From NCBI GenBank assembly GCA_017513125.1, contig JAFWDI010000015.1:34066-98065 (forward strand): a DNA stretch of 64,000 nt, given 5' to 3'. The translations under genes were made by a program, and so were the position numbers. Shown here piece by piece: positions 8,300 to 16,871 of this stretch (positions are counted from its first letter, which is position 1; the number at the start of each line of letters is the position of its first letter). The stretch is from Lachnospiraceae bacterium. GTDB taxonomy: Bacteria; Bacillota; Clostridia; Lachnospirales; Lachnospiraceae. The notes beneath the pieces were generated by a model. The model was not told where the DNA came from. It did not search any database and saw nothing but the letters and a program-made list of their open reading frames with translations.

Positions 8300-9502
8300 A
8301 TGATCTATGCTGCAGTAATGGGCTACGGCACCATCGGTTCCGGAGTCGTAAAGGTCATCGAAGGACACCACGACTACATTTCGAAGAAGACCGGCAAGGA
8401 TATCCGGGTCAAATACATCCTGGATCTGCGTGAGTTTCCGGGCGATCCCTACGAGGATCTGATCGTGCATGACGTGAATGTGATCATGGACGATCCCGAG
8501 ATCGACATCGTGGTCGAGACCATGGGCGGCACGAAGCCGGCCTATGATTTCGTGAAGCGCGCGCTGCTGGCGGGCAAGTCCGTCTGCACGTCGAACAAGG
8601 CACTCGTCGCGGCTTACGGCCCCGAGCTGCTGAAGATCGCCGAGAAGCGGAACGCGAACTTCCTGTTCGAGGCTTCCGTGGGCGGCGGCATTCCGATCAT
8701 CCGCCCGCTGAACACCTGCCTGACCGCGGATAAGATCATCGGGATCCAGGGTATCCTGAACGGTACGACGAACTATATCCTGACCCGCATGGAAGATGAG
8801 GGTCTGGGCTTCGAGGAAGTCCTGAAGGACGCCCAGGCGCTGGGCTATGCCGAGAAGGATCCCACGGCGGACGTCGACGGTTTCGATTCCTGCCGGAAGA
8901 TCGCGATCCTCTCGTCGCTGGCCTGCGGAAAGACCGTGGATTACCGCCACATCTACACCGAAGGCATCCGCCTGATCACGAGCGAGGACTTCCTGTACGC
9001 TCGGGCGATGGGCCGCTCGATCAAACTCATCGCGAGCATGTATACGGACGGTTATGACACGCACGCGATCGTGGCCCCCATGATGGTCGAGAAGTCGGAT
9101 CCGCTGTATTCGGTGCGCGACGTGTTTAACGCGATCAAGGTCACCGGCGACGTTGTGGACGACATCATGTTCTACGGAAAGGGCGCGGGCTCTCTGCCCA
9201 CCTCGAGCGCGGTCGTGGCGGACGTGATCGACGCCGCGAAGCATATCGGCATTAACCTGAAGGTCTTCTGGAACGACGAGGAGCTGCAGCTCTGCGGGAT
9301 CGAAGAACAGAAGCGGAAGTTCTTCGTCCGCGTGAAAAACAGCGCGAAGCAGGCTGCCGCGGAGCAGTTCGAAGTGGAAGAGTTCATTGACGCCGGAGTC
9401 GAGGACGAGACCGCGTTCGTGACCGCACCGATGACGGAGATGGCGTTCGCCGCCGCGGTCGGAAGCCTGCCCGGAGTGATCGGCCGGATCCGCATGTGCT
9501 AG
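8300..9502 (+). CDS. hom: Homoserine dehydrogenase
   Basis: Reduces aspartate semialdehyde to homoserine for threonine and methionine synthesis. The 400-residue protein opens with the NAD(P) fold (MGYGTIGSGVVKVI) and has the catalytic-domain signature around GILNGTTNYILT and AQALGYAEKDPTADVDGFD. At 400 residues it is slightly short, and I see no obvious C-terminal ACT domain, so threonine feedback may be weak or lodged elsewhere. GGAGG lies before ATG 8300. The next two genes continue the same pathway. Confidence 0.95.
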   Translation: MIYAAVMGYGTIGSGVVKVIEGHHDYISKKTGKDIRVKYILDLREFPGDPYEDLIVHDVNVIMDDPEIDIVVETMGGTKPAYDFVKRALLAGKSVCTSNKALVAAYGPELLKIAEKRNANFLFEASVGGGIPIIRPLNTCLTADKIIGIQGILNGTTNYILTRMEDEGLGFEEVLKDAQALGYAEKDPTADVDGFDSCRKIAILSSLACGKTVDYRHIYTEGIRLITSEDFLYARAMGRSIKLIASMYTDGYDTHAIVAPMMVEKSDPLYSVRDVFNAIKVTGDVVDDIMFYGKGAGSLPTSSAVVADVIDAAKHIGINLKVFWNDEELQLCGIEEQKRKFFVRVKNSAKQAAAEQFEVEEFIDAGVEDETAFVTAPMTEMAFAAAVGSLPGVIGRIRMC

Positions 9503-9567
9503 TTTTTCGGGACCGGCCGCGTCGGTCTCACGGCAGAGTTTTACGACAGAGAAAAGAGCTTTTCCCG

Positions 9568-10770
9568 ATGAAATATGTATTGATATTAGGCGACGGCATG
9601 GCCGACTATCCGATCGAGGAACTCGGCGGCCGTACCCCGCTCGAGGCGGCGTCGACGCCGTTTCTGGACATGCTCGCGGAAAAGTCCGAACAGGGACTCG
9701 CGAAGACCGTTCCGGACGGCATGAAGCCGGGCAGCGACACCGCGAACCTGTCGGTCATGGGATATGATCCCGAGAAGTATTATTCGGGCCGGTCGCCGCT
9801 GGAAGCACTTTCGATCGGCGTGCCGATGGAGGACGACGACATTGCCCTCCGCTGCAACATCGTCATGCTTTCGGAAGAGGAGAACATCCCCTACGAAGCG
9901 CGTGTGATCGTCGATCACAGCGGCGGAGAGCTCACGCAGGAGGAAGCGGCCGAACTCGTAAACATCCTGAAGCGCGAATTTGACTCGGAAGAGTTTCAGC
10001 TCTGGCTGGGCACGAGCTATCGTCACTGCATGATCTGGAAGCACGGGACGGTCGAGGAACTGGCCGCGCCGCATGACCATCTGGACGAGATCTGCGGGCC
10101 GTATCTGCCGAAGGATCCGAAGTTCCGCTCCATGATGGAGAGGAGTTTCGAGATTCTGAAAGATCATCCGATCAATGTCCGCCGCCGCGCCGAAGGAAAG
10201 AACACCGCGAACTCGATGTGGTTCTGGGGGGCGGGCACGAAGCCGATGCTCTCGGACTTTTATGAGAAGACCGGGAAGCGGGGCGCCATGATCTCCGCGG
10301 TGGACCTTCTGAAAGGACTGGCCGTCGGCTGCGGCATGAAGGTCTGCGACGTCGAAGGGGCCACGGGCCTGCTGGACTCGAACTTCGAGGGAAAGGTCGA
10401 CGCCGCGGTGAACGCGCTGCTCGAAGAGGGCTGCGATTTCGCCTACATCCATCTGGAGGCGCCGGACGAGATGGGACACGCGGGGAGCATCGGAAAGAAG
10501 ATCCGCGCGATCGAGATCCTGGACCAGCGCGTGGCGCGCCCGGTATACGAGCGCCTGAAGGCTGCCGGCGAAGATATGAAGATCCTGGTCCTGCCGGATC
10601 ATCCGACCCCGATCGCAGTACGGACGCACACGGGCGACCCGGTCCCGTTCCTTCTGTACGACAGCACGGACGAGAAGACGGGCGGACTCCCGTACTCCGA
10701 GAAAAACGCCGGAGAGACCGGCCTTTATCTCAATCACGGATACGAGCTGATAGACCGCCTGTTCGGCTGA
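9568..10770 (+). CDS. ApgM-like phosphoglycerate mutase family; probable homoserine kinase
   Basis: An alkaline-phosphatase-superfamily protein of 400 residues in the archaeal-type 2,3-BPG-independent phosphoglycerate mutase family (start MKYVLILGDGMADYP, then GSDTANLSVMGYDP with the likely catalytic Ser, and later HLEAPDEMGHAG and LVLPDHPTPI metal-ligand motifs). A subfamily beside hom and lysC has been proposed as an alternative homoserine kinase (TIGR02535 type). The order hom - this gene - lysC, and the lack of a GHMP-type thrB here, fit that role, but the activity is inference. ATG 9568 starts the conserved domain; no strong ribosome-binding site is visible. Confidence 0.8.
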   Translation: MKYVLILGDGMADYPIEELGGRTPLEAASTPFLDMLAEKSEQGLAKTVPDGMKPGSDTANLSVMGYDPEKYYSGRSPLEALSIGVPMEDDDIALRCNIVMLSEEENIPYEARVIVDHSGGELTQEEAAELVNILKREFDSEEFQLWLGTSYRHCMIWKHGTVEELAAPHDHLDEICGPYLPKDPKFRSMMERSFEILKDHPINVRRRAEGKNTANSMWFWGAGTKPMLSDFYEKTGKRGAMISAVDLLKGLAVGCGMKVCDVEGATGLLDSNFEGKVDAAVNALLEEGCDFAYIHLEAPDEMGHAGSIGKKIRAIEILDQRVARPVYERLKAAGEDMKILVLPDHPTPIAVRTHTGDPVPFLLYDSTDEKTGGLPYSEKNAGETGLYLNHGYELIDRLFG

Positions 10771-10840
10771 TAACGGGCGCTCTGCCCGGGATCATAAAAG
10801 CAGTATCGCTGAAAAGCATTAAAACGCAGGAGAAAGAAAC

Positions 10841-12061
10841 ATGTTGATCGTTAAGAAATTCGGAGGCTCCTCCGTGGCGAACCGCGAACGTATCTTTAAC
10901 GTGGCGAACCGCTGCATCGAGGATTTCAGAGCCGGTCATGACATCGTCGTCGTTCTGTCCGCCATGGGCGATTCGACGGACGATCTGATCGCACTCGCGA
11001 AGGATATCAATCCGTCGGCCCCGCGCCGCGAGATGGACATGCTGCTGGCGACCGGCGAGCAGGTGTCGGTCTCGCTGATGGCGATGGCGATGGCGTCGCT
11101 GGGTGTGCCGGCGGTTTCATTGAACGCGCTGCAGGTCCCGATGATCACGAATTCCCGCTATTCGAACGCGCAGCTGAAGAGCATCGGCAGCGAGCGCATC
11201 ATGGCGGAGCTCGAGAACCGGAAGATCGTGATCGTGACCGGTTTCCAGGGCGTGAATAAAGCCGGCGACGTTACGACGCTCGGCCGCGGCGGTTCGGATA
11301 CGACGGCCGTGGCGCTGGCAGCGGCGCTGCATGCGGACGTCTGCGAGATCTTCACGGACGTGAACGGTGTATACACCTGCGATCCGAGAGTGGTCCCGGA
11401 AGCGTCGAAGCTGGGCGAAATCACCTATGACGAGATGCTGGAGCTGGCGTCGCTCGGCGCGAAGGTCCTGCATAACCGTTCGGTGGAGCTCGCGAAGAAG
11501 TATGGAGTACAGCTGGTCGTGCGCAACAGCATGAACAGAGAAGAAGGAACTGTCGTTAAGGAGGATGACGGTATGATGGAGAAAATGCTGGTCAGCGGTA
11601 TCGCGATCGACAAGGATGCGGACAGAATTTCGATCATCGGCGTAAAGGATCAGCCCGGTGTGGCGTTCTCGATCTTTAACGCCCTGGCGAAGAAGAATAT
11701 TAACGTGGATATGATCCTGCAGTCGATCGGCCGCGACGGCACGAAGGACATCTCCTTCACGATCGATGACGGGGAGCTCGGAAACGCGCTGGAAGTCATG
11801 GAGACCCTGAAGAAGACGCTCGGCGCGGACAAGATCGATTACGAGGAGAAGGTCGCGAAAGTCTCTGTCGTCGGTGCCGGCATGGCGACCCACGCCGGAG
11901 TGGCGGCGAAGATCTTCGAGGCGCTTTATAACACCGGCATCAACATCCGCATGATCTCCACCTCGGAGATCCGCGTGTCCGTCCTGATCGATGAAACGGA
12001 TGCGGACCGTGCGGCGCGCGCAATCCATGAAGCGTTCGAGCTCGAGGGCCTGAACCGCTGA
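10841..12061 (+). CDS. lysC: Aspartate kinase (with probable internal start for a beta subunit)
   Basis: Phosphorylates aspartate, the entry to lysine, threonine and methionine synthesis. The 406-residue protein has the N-terminal kinase domain (KKFGGSSVA; ATGEQVS; VTGFQG; TLGRGGSDTTA) and two C-terminal ACT domains (about 255-400, starting SIIGVKDQPGVAF and VSVVGAGMATHAGV) for feedback control. Inside the frame, TAAGGAGG at 11557-11564 lies 8 bases before in-frame ATG 11573 (residue 245). This matches the overlapping alpha/beta subunit arrangement known for Bacillus aspartokinase II. Confidence 0.96.
   Translation: MLIVKKFGGSSVANRERIFNVANRCIEDFRAGHDIVVVLSAMGDSTDDLIALAKDINPSAPRREMDMLLATGEQVSVSLMAMAMASLGVPAVSLNALQVPMITNSRYSNAQLKSIGSERIMAELENRKIVIVTGFQGVNKAGDVTTLGRGGSDTTAVALAAALHADVCEIFTDVNGVYTCDPRVVPEASKLGEITYDEMLELASLGAKVLHNRSVELAKKYGVQLVVRNSMNREEGTVVKEDDGMMEKMLVSGIAIDKDADRISIIGVKDQPGVAFSIFNALAKKNINVDMILQSIGRDGTKDISFTIDDGELGNALEVMETLKKTLGADKIDYEEKVAKVSVVGAGMATHAGVAAKIFEALYNTGINIRMISTSEIRVSVLIDETDADRAARAIHEAFELEGLNR
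11557..11575 (+). promoter_or_regulatory. Internal Shine-Dalgarno and start codon in lysC
   Basis: TAAGGAGG (11557-11564) is a near-perfect ribosome-binding site. ATG 11573 is in frame with lysC and would give a separate polypeptide of about 162 residues covering both ACT domains, equivalent to the beta subunit of Bacillus aspartokinase II. Confidence 0.7.
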
Positions 12062-12101
12062 AGTTCGGCGTCTGCCGGAGCCCGAAACGTGAGATAAGCT
12101 T

Positions 12102-12557
12102 ATGAGAATGATCTCTCACAGCCCCGATGAGACACTGGCCATCGGGGCTTCGTTTGCCGAAAAGGCAGTGCCCGGACAGATCCTGGCCCTGAAAGGCGAC
12201 CTGGGCGCGGGGAAGACCGTGTTCGCGAAGGGCTTTGCGAAGGGACTCGGGATCGACGACGTCGTCAACAGCCCGACCTTTACGATCCTGCAGGTCTATG
12301 AGAGCGGGAGGCTGCCTTTTTATCATTTTGACATGTACCGGCTCGGCGAGCCCGAAGAGCTCGAGCAGCTGGGTTATGAGGAGTATTTCTTTTCGGACGG
12401 CGTCTGTCTGGTCGAATGGCCGGAGATGATCGGAGAACTGCTGCCGGAAGACGCGCTGACCGTGGAGATCCGCCGCGGGGAAGACCCGGACGAGCGGGTG
12501 ATCGAAGCGCGGATGCCGGAGGAGGATCCGGACGCGGAGCCGGGAGAGGAAGACTGA
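12102..12557 (+). CDS. tsaE: tRNA t6A synthesis ATPase TsaE
   Basis: ATPase that cycles the TsaB-TsaD complex during N6-threonylcarbamoyladenosine synthesis at position 37 of ANN-decoding tRNAs. The 151-residue protein has the P-loop GDLGAGKT, the family motif NSPTFTILQVY and FHFDMYRL-type Walker B context (YHFDMYRLGEPEEL). The acidic C-terminal tail is not conserved. It is the first gene of the cluster tsaE-tsaB-rimI-rnz-tsaD. A second in-frame ATG lies two codons on; neither has a strong ribosome-binding site. Confidence 0.94.
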   Translation: MRMISHSPDETLAIGASFAEKAVPGQILALKGDLGAGKTVFAKGFAKGLGIDDVVNSPTFTILQVYESGRLPFYHFDMYRLGEPEELEQLGYEEYFFSDGVCLVEWPEMIGELLPEDALTVEIRRGEDPDERVIEARMPEEDPDAEPGEED

Positions 12558-12558
12558 C

Positions 12559-13314
12559 ATGAAGATACTCGCGATCGAGAGCGCCCAGTCCACGGTATCC
12601 GTGGCTGCGGCGGAAGAGGATGCAGCCGGCGTTCGCCGGGTCCTCGGAGAATACACGGTGAACGGTACGAAGGACCACTCGCAGACGCTGCTTCCTGCGG
12701 TCGATCTGCTGACGGAGCGCCTGGGGCTGGAACTGTCCGAACTGGACGCAGTCGCGGTCTCGGGCGGGCCCGGCTCGTTTACGGGCCTCCGGATCGGTTC
12801 GGCCACCGCGAAGGCGCTCGCTTACAGTCTCGGCATTCCGGTGGTCCACATTCCGACCCCGGACCTGATGGCGTACGGGATCTGCGGCGCGGACGGCGTG
12901 ATCTGCCCGCTGATGGATGCCAGAAACCGCAGAGTCTTCACCGGCCTTTATCGGAACCGCGCTACATTCGAAGTCCTCGAGCCCGCGTTCGCCTGCGGGA
13001 TCGCGGAACTGGCGGAGCTCCTGAACGCGCGCGGGGAGCGCGTCGTCTTTACGGGCGACGGGATCGGAGCGGCGCGGGAGCTGCTGGAAGAGACATTGAC
13101 CGTCGAACATGTTTTTATGCCCGCACACATGGCGTTTCCCAGGGCGTCCGCGGCGGCGGTCCTCGCTCTGGACTGCGTGCGTGACGGAAAGACTGTGAGC
13201 GCGGCGGCCGAGGTGCCGGATTATCTCCGTGCTTCCCAGGCGGAGCGCGAGTTTGAAAAGCGCACCGGCATGACCGTGGAGGAGGCCGCGCGGAAGGCGC
13301 GGGACGGAGAGTGA
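12559..13314 (+). CDS. tsaB: tRNA t6A synthesis protein TsaB
   Basis: Inactive ASKHA-fold partner of TsaD in t6A synthesis. The 251-residue protein starts MKILAIESAQSTVSVA and contains the family sequence GPGSFTGLRIG. It follows tsaE after one base and overlaps rimI by four bases (GTGA), so the three are translationally coupled. Confidence 0.94.
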   Translation: MKILAIESAQSTVSVAAAEEDAAGVRRVLGEYTVNGTKDHSQTLLPAVDLLTERLGLELSELDAVAVSGGPGSFTGLRIGSATAKALAYSLGIPVVHIPTPDLMAYGICGADGVICPLMDARNRRVFTGLYRNRATFEVLEPAFACGIAELAELLNARGERVVFTGDGIGAARELLEETLTVEHVFMPAHMAFPRASAAAVLALDCVRDGKTVSAAAEVPDYLRASQAEREFEKRTGMTVEEAARKARDGE

Positions 13315-13775
13315 CGGTCCGGATCCGGCCTTTGGGGGCGGACGACATTGCACGGACGGCTCTTCTCGAGAAGGAGATCTTCTCCGACGCCTGGAGCGAG
13401 GCTTCTGTCCGCAGCCATATGGCCGGCGCGGCGAACGTAAGTCTGGGGGCGTTTCCCGCGGAGGACAGCCCCGGGGAAGCGGCGCCCGAAGCGGCCGGAT
13501 ATCTTCTGGGCATGATCGTCTGCGACGAGGCGGAAGTCTACCGCGTGGCGGCGGATCCCGCACGCAGAAGGCAGGGGATCGGAAGCGCGCTGCTGGAAGC
13601 GTTTCTCGGCGAATGCCGTGCGCGCGGCGTAAGACTGGTCTCGCTCGAAGTCCGGGCCGCGAACGATCCGGCGATCCGGATGTATGCGAACGCCGGCTTC
13701 GCAAACGCCGGCCTGAGAAAGGATTATTACCGCGATCCCGCGGACGACGGGATCGTGATGAGGTTGGAATTATGA
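13311..13775 (+). CDS. rimI: Ribosomal protein S18 alanine N-acetyltransferase-like (GNAT)
   Basis: GNAT acetyltransferase of 154 residues starting with GTG that overlaps the tsaB stop. The acetyl-CoA motif A is AADPARRRQGIGSALLEAFL, followed by LEVRANDPAIRMYANAGF-type motif B (LEVRAANDPAIRMY). RimI acetylates the S18 N-terminus in E. coli; position inside a tsa cluster is the usual reason for the name. Substrate here is unproven. It overlaps the next gene by four bases (ATGA). Confidence 0.85.
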   Translation: MTVRIRPLGADDIARTALLEKEIFSDAWSEASVRSHMAGAANVSLGAFPAEDSPGEAAPEAAGYLLGMIVCDEAEVYRVAADPARRRQGIGSALLEAFLGECRARGVRLVSLEVRAANDPAIRMYANAGFANAGLRKDYYRDPADDGIVMRLEL

Positions 13776-14680
13776 TCGATGTCTGCCTGCTCGGCACCGG
13801 CGGCATGATGCCGCTGCCATACCGCTATCTGACGTCCCTGATGACGCGGATCGAAGGACACCAGCTCCTGATCGACTGCGGCGAGGGCACGCAGATCGCG
13901 GCGAAAAAGGCCGGCTGGAGCACGTATCCGGTCGACGTGATCTGCTTTACGCATTATCACGCGGACCACATCAGCGGGCTGCCGGGCTTTCTGCTCTCGA
14001 TGGGCAATGCCGACCGAACCGAACCCCTGACCCTGATCGGGCCGAAAGGCCTGGAGAGGGTCGTTTCGGCGCTGCGTGTCATTGCGCCGGAGCTGCCCTT
14101 CGAGATCCGCTTCCGCGAGCTGACGGAAAAGCGCGAGACGATCGATCTGGGGTTCGTAACGCTGGAGGCGTTCCGCGTGAACCACAACATCACCTGCTAC
14201 GGCTATTCGCTCGTGCTGCGGCGCGCCGGGAAGTTCGACGCGGACCGGGCGAAGGAACTCGGCCTGCCCGTGCAGTTCTGGGGACGCCTGCAGAAAGGCG
14301 AGACCGTCGAGTACGAAGGCGCGGTCTATACTTCCGACATGGTCATGGGAGCCGAGCGGCGGGGCATTAAACTGACTTACTGCACGGACACGCGGCCCTC
14401 GAGCGGAGTCTCCGCGGCCGCGGCCGGCGCGGACCTGTTCATCTGCGAAGGCATGTACGGCGAGCGGGAGAAGGATAAGAAAGCCCGCGAGTATAAGCAT
14501 ATGACCATGTACGACGCGGCGAAGCTCGCGAAGGACGCGGGCGCCGGCGAGCTCTGGCTGACGCATTACTCACCGTCCATGAACCGGCCGGGCGATTACA
14601 TCGACGCGGTGCAGGAGATCTTTCCGCAGGCGGTCTGCGGGAAGGACGGCATGAGTACGACGCTCCGGTTTCGGGACTGA
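13772..14680 (+). CDS. rnz: Ribonuclease Z (metallo-beta-lactamase fold)
   Basis: Probable tRNA 3' processing endonuclease. The 302-residue protein opens MIDVCLLGTGGMMPLPYRYLTS and has the zinc motif HYHADH (THYHADHISGLPGFLL). It also shows the RNase Z features GKFDADRAKELGLPVQFWGRLQKGE and LTYCTDTRPS, then the late His in WLTHYSPSM. ATG 13772 overlaps the rimI stop and starts the conserved domain; a longer upstream reading is an artefact of rimI in another frame. Its place among tRNA-modification genes fits tRNA maturation. Confidence 0.88.
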   Translation: MIDVCLLGTGGMMPLPYRYLTSLMTRIEGHQLLIDCGEGTQIAAKKAGWSTYPVDVICFTHYHADHISGLPGFLLSMGNADRTEPLTLIGPKGLERVVSALRVIAPELPFEIRFRELTEKRETIDLGFVTLEAFRVNHNITCYGYSLVLRRAGKFDADRAKELGLPVQFWGRLQKGETVEYEGAVYTSDMVMGAERRGIKLTYCTDTRPSSGVSAAAAGADLFICEGMYGEREKDKKAREYKHMTMYDAAKLAKDAGAGELWLTHYSPSMNRPGDYIDAVQEIFPQAVCGKDGMSTTLRFRD

Positions 14681-14692
14681 GGAGAGACGGAC

Positions 14693-15715
14693 ATGAACAG
14701 CGAACTGATACTGGCCATCGAATCGTCGTGCGACGAGACGGCCGCCGCCGTAGTGGAGCGGGGGAGAGTGATCCGGTCGAACGTGATCTCATCCCAGATC
14801 GATCTGCACACGCTCTTCGGCGGCGTGGTCCCCGAACTGGCCAGCAGACATCACATCGGGAATATCGTACCGGTCGTCGACGCGGCCATGAAGGAGGCCG
14901 GCGTCGGTTTCGGAGACCTCGAGGCGGTCGCCGTGACTGCGGGTCCGGGGCTCATAGGCGCCCTGCTCGTGGGAACGTCGTTTGCGAAGACCCTGGCCTG
15001 GGCGCACGGGCTGCCGCTCGTGGGCGTAAACCATATCGAGGGGCATATCTGCGCGAATTTTCTCGAGCATCCGGATCTCGAACCGCCGTTTTTGTGCCTC
15101 GTGGTATCGGGAGGGCACACACATCTCGTGCTGATGAAGGACTACGGGGAGTTTGAGATCATCGGGCGGACGCGCGACGACGCGGCGGGCGAGGCATTTG
15201 ACAAGATCGCGCGCGCCGTGGGCCTCGGCTATCCGGGCGGTCCGAAGATGGACCGTGCGGCGAAGGACGGCGATCCGGCACGCTACGAGTTCCCGCAGGC
15301 GCACATTGACGGCGCGCCTTACGATTTCAGCTTCAGCGGCCTGAAGACCGCGGCGCTGAACCTGATGCATCACGCGGAGCAGGTCGGAGAGGAGATCTCC
15401 GTTCCGGATCTGGCGGCGTCGTTCCAGGCGGCGGTGGTCGAGGCATTGGCCGACCGGGCCATGCGCGCAGTGGAAGAGTTCGGCCAGAAACGGCTGGTGC
15501 TCGCGGGCGGCGTCGCGGCGAATTCCTGTCTGCGGCAGACGCTGGAGGAGCGCTGCCGGGCGGCCGGCGCGGAACTGGTGAAGCCTTCGCCTGTGCTCTG
15601 CACGGACAATGCAGCGATGATCGGAGCAGCCGGTTGGTACCGGTATATTAAAGGACAGACCGTGGGACTGGACCTCGATCCGTCCGCCAATCTTAAGTTA
15701 GGAGACATGCCATGA
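14693..15715 (+). CDS. tsaD: tRNA t6A threonylcarbamoyltransferase TsaD
   Basis: Transfers threonylcarbamoyl from TC-AMP to A37 of tRNA. The 340-residue protein starts with the ASKHA phosphate motif LAIESSCDETAAAVV, has metal-binding His residues in PELASRHHIGNI (HxxxH type), VSGGHTHLV, and GGVAANSCLR near the C-terminus. GAGAGACGGAC precedes ATG 14693. It overlaps galE by four bases. Confidence 0.96.
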   Translation: MNSELILAIESSCDETAAAVVERGRVIRSNVISSQIDLHTLFGGVVPELASRHHIGNIVPVVDAAMKEAGVGFGDLEAVAVTAGPGLIGALLVGTSFAKTLAWAHGLPLVGVNHIEGHICANFLEHPDLEPPFLCLVVSGGHTHLVLMKDYGEFEIIGRTRDDAAGEAFDKIARAVGLGYPGGPKMDRAAKDGDPARYEFPQAHIDGAPYDFSFSGLKTAALNLMHHAEQVGEEISVPDLAASFQAAVVEALADRAMRAVEEFGQKRLVLAGGVAANSCLRQTLEERCRAAGAELVKPSPVLCTDNAAMIGAAGWYRYIKGQTVGLDLDPSANLKLGDMP

Positions 15716-16728
15716 GAGTACTGTTATGCGGCGGAGCCGGGTTTATCGGTTCTCACAGCGCCGTCGAGTTTCTGAAAGCCGGGTATGACGTTACGGTCCT
15801 GGACAATTTCGTGAATTCCTCTCCGGAAGCGATCAGGAGGGTCGAGAAGATCACGGGAAGACCCGTGACTATGGTCGAGGGCGACGCGGCCGACCGGGAA
15901 GCCGTTGCGAAAGTGTTTGCGGACGAGGATATCTTCTGCGTGGTCCACTATGCGGGACTGAAGGCGGTCGGAGAGTCCGTCGAGCAGCCGGTCCGCTATT
16001 ACCGGAATAACCTGGACACGACGCTCACGATTCTCGAATGCATGCAGAATGCGGGAGTAAAGAACATCGTGTTTTCCTCCTCGGCAACGGTCTACGGCGA
16101 AGCCAATGAACCGCCCTACAGCGAGACGATGCCCCGCGGCGCCTGCACAAATCCTTACGGCTGGACAAAATCGATGATCGAGCAGATCCTCGAGGACGCC
16201 GCGAAAGCGGACCCGGAACTGAGCGTGATCCTGCTGCGGTATTTTAATCCGGTCGGCGCGCACGAGTCCGGTCTGATCGGAGAGGATCCGAAGGGCCGTC
16301 CGAACAATCTCATGCCGCTGCTCGCGCAGACGGCGGTCGGCCTGCGTGAAAAACTGACCGTGTACGGCGGGGACTGGGATACGCCCGACGGCACCTGCCG
16401 CAGGGATTATATCCATGTGACTGACCTCGCGGAAGGCCACGTCGCGGCGGTGAATTATCTGAAAGACCACCGCGGGACCGAGATCTTCAACATCGGCACC
16501 GGAACGCCCTACAGCGTACTGGAGATGATCCGCGCGTATTCGGAGGCGAGCGGAGTGGACGTCCCTTATGAGATCGGCGACAGGAGAGCGGGCGATCTTC
16601 AGGACGTCTGGAGCGACGCGACGAAGGCGAAGGAGCTCCTCGGATGGGAAGCGAAACTGGGACTGGCCGAGATGTGCCGCGACAGCTGGAACTGGCAGTC
16701 GCACAATCCCCGCGGATACGAGGGCTGA
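15712..16728 (+). CDS. galE: UDP-glucose 4-epimerase
   Basis: Interconverts UDP-glucose and UDP-galactose (or the N-acetyl forms) using bound NAD. The 338-residue protein has GGAGFIGSH, FSSSATVYG, the YGWTK Tyr/Lys catalytic pair, and the substrate region PDGTCRRDYIHVTDLA. Full length. ATG overlaps the tsaD stop (ATGA), an unusual partner for a tRNA operon, and a strong terminator follows. Confidence 0.95.
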   Translation: MRVLLCGGAGFIGSHSAVEFLKAGYDVTVLDNFVNSSPEAIRRVEKITGRPVTMVEGDAADREAVAKVFADEDIFCVVHYAGLKAVGESVEQPVRYYRNNLDTTLTILECMQNAGVKNIVFSSSATVYGEANEPPYSETMPRGACTNPYGWTKSMIEQILEDAAKADPELSVILLRYFNPVGAHESGLIGEDPKGRPNNLMPLLAQTAVGLREKLTVYGGDWDTPDGTCRRDYIHVTDLAEGHVAAVNYLKDHRGTEIFNIGTGTPYSVLEMIRAYSEASGVDVPYEIGDRRAGDLQDVWSDATKAKELLGWEAKLGLAEMCRDSWNWQSHNPRGYEG

Positions 16729-16830
16729 GTTTCGGCCGCGGCCCGATGTTCCTGCGGTTCCGCAGCTCCCGCGGACCCCGCAGGTAAGAGAGTTCTTAAG
16801 TTTTTCTCACAGAGTGTTTACTATCTTTTC

Positions 16831-16856
16831 AAGCCCCGCATCCGGCGGGGCTTTTG
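16831..16856 (+). terminator. Rho-independent terminator after galE
   Basis: AAGCCCCGC (16831-16839) pairs with GCGGGGCTT (16845-16853), then TTTTG. It closes the tsa-galE operon and ends only 16 bases before the amidase start codon. Confidence 0.9.
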
Positions 16857-16865
16857 TGTTATCAT
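16857..16865 (+). promoter_or_regulatory. Extended -10 box 6 bases before the amidase ATG
   Basis: TGTTATCAT (TGnTATnnT type) ends six bases before ATG 16872, so transcription should start at or within a base or two of the start codon. No Shine-Dalgarno sequence is present, consistent with a leaderless mRNA. Confidence 0.45.
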
Positions 16866-16871
16866 TCGGGT

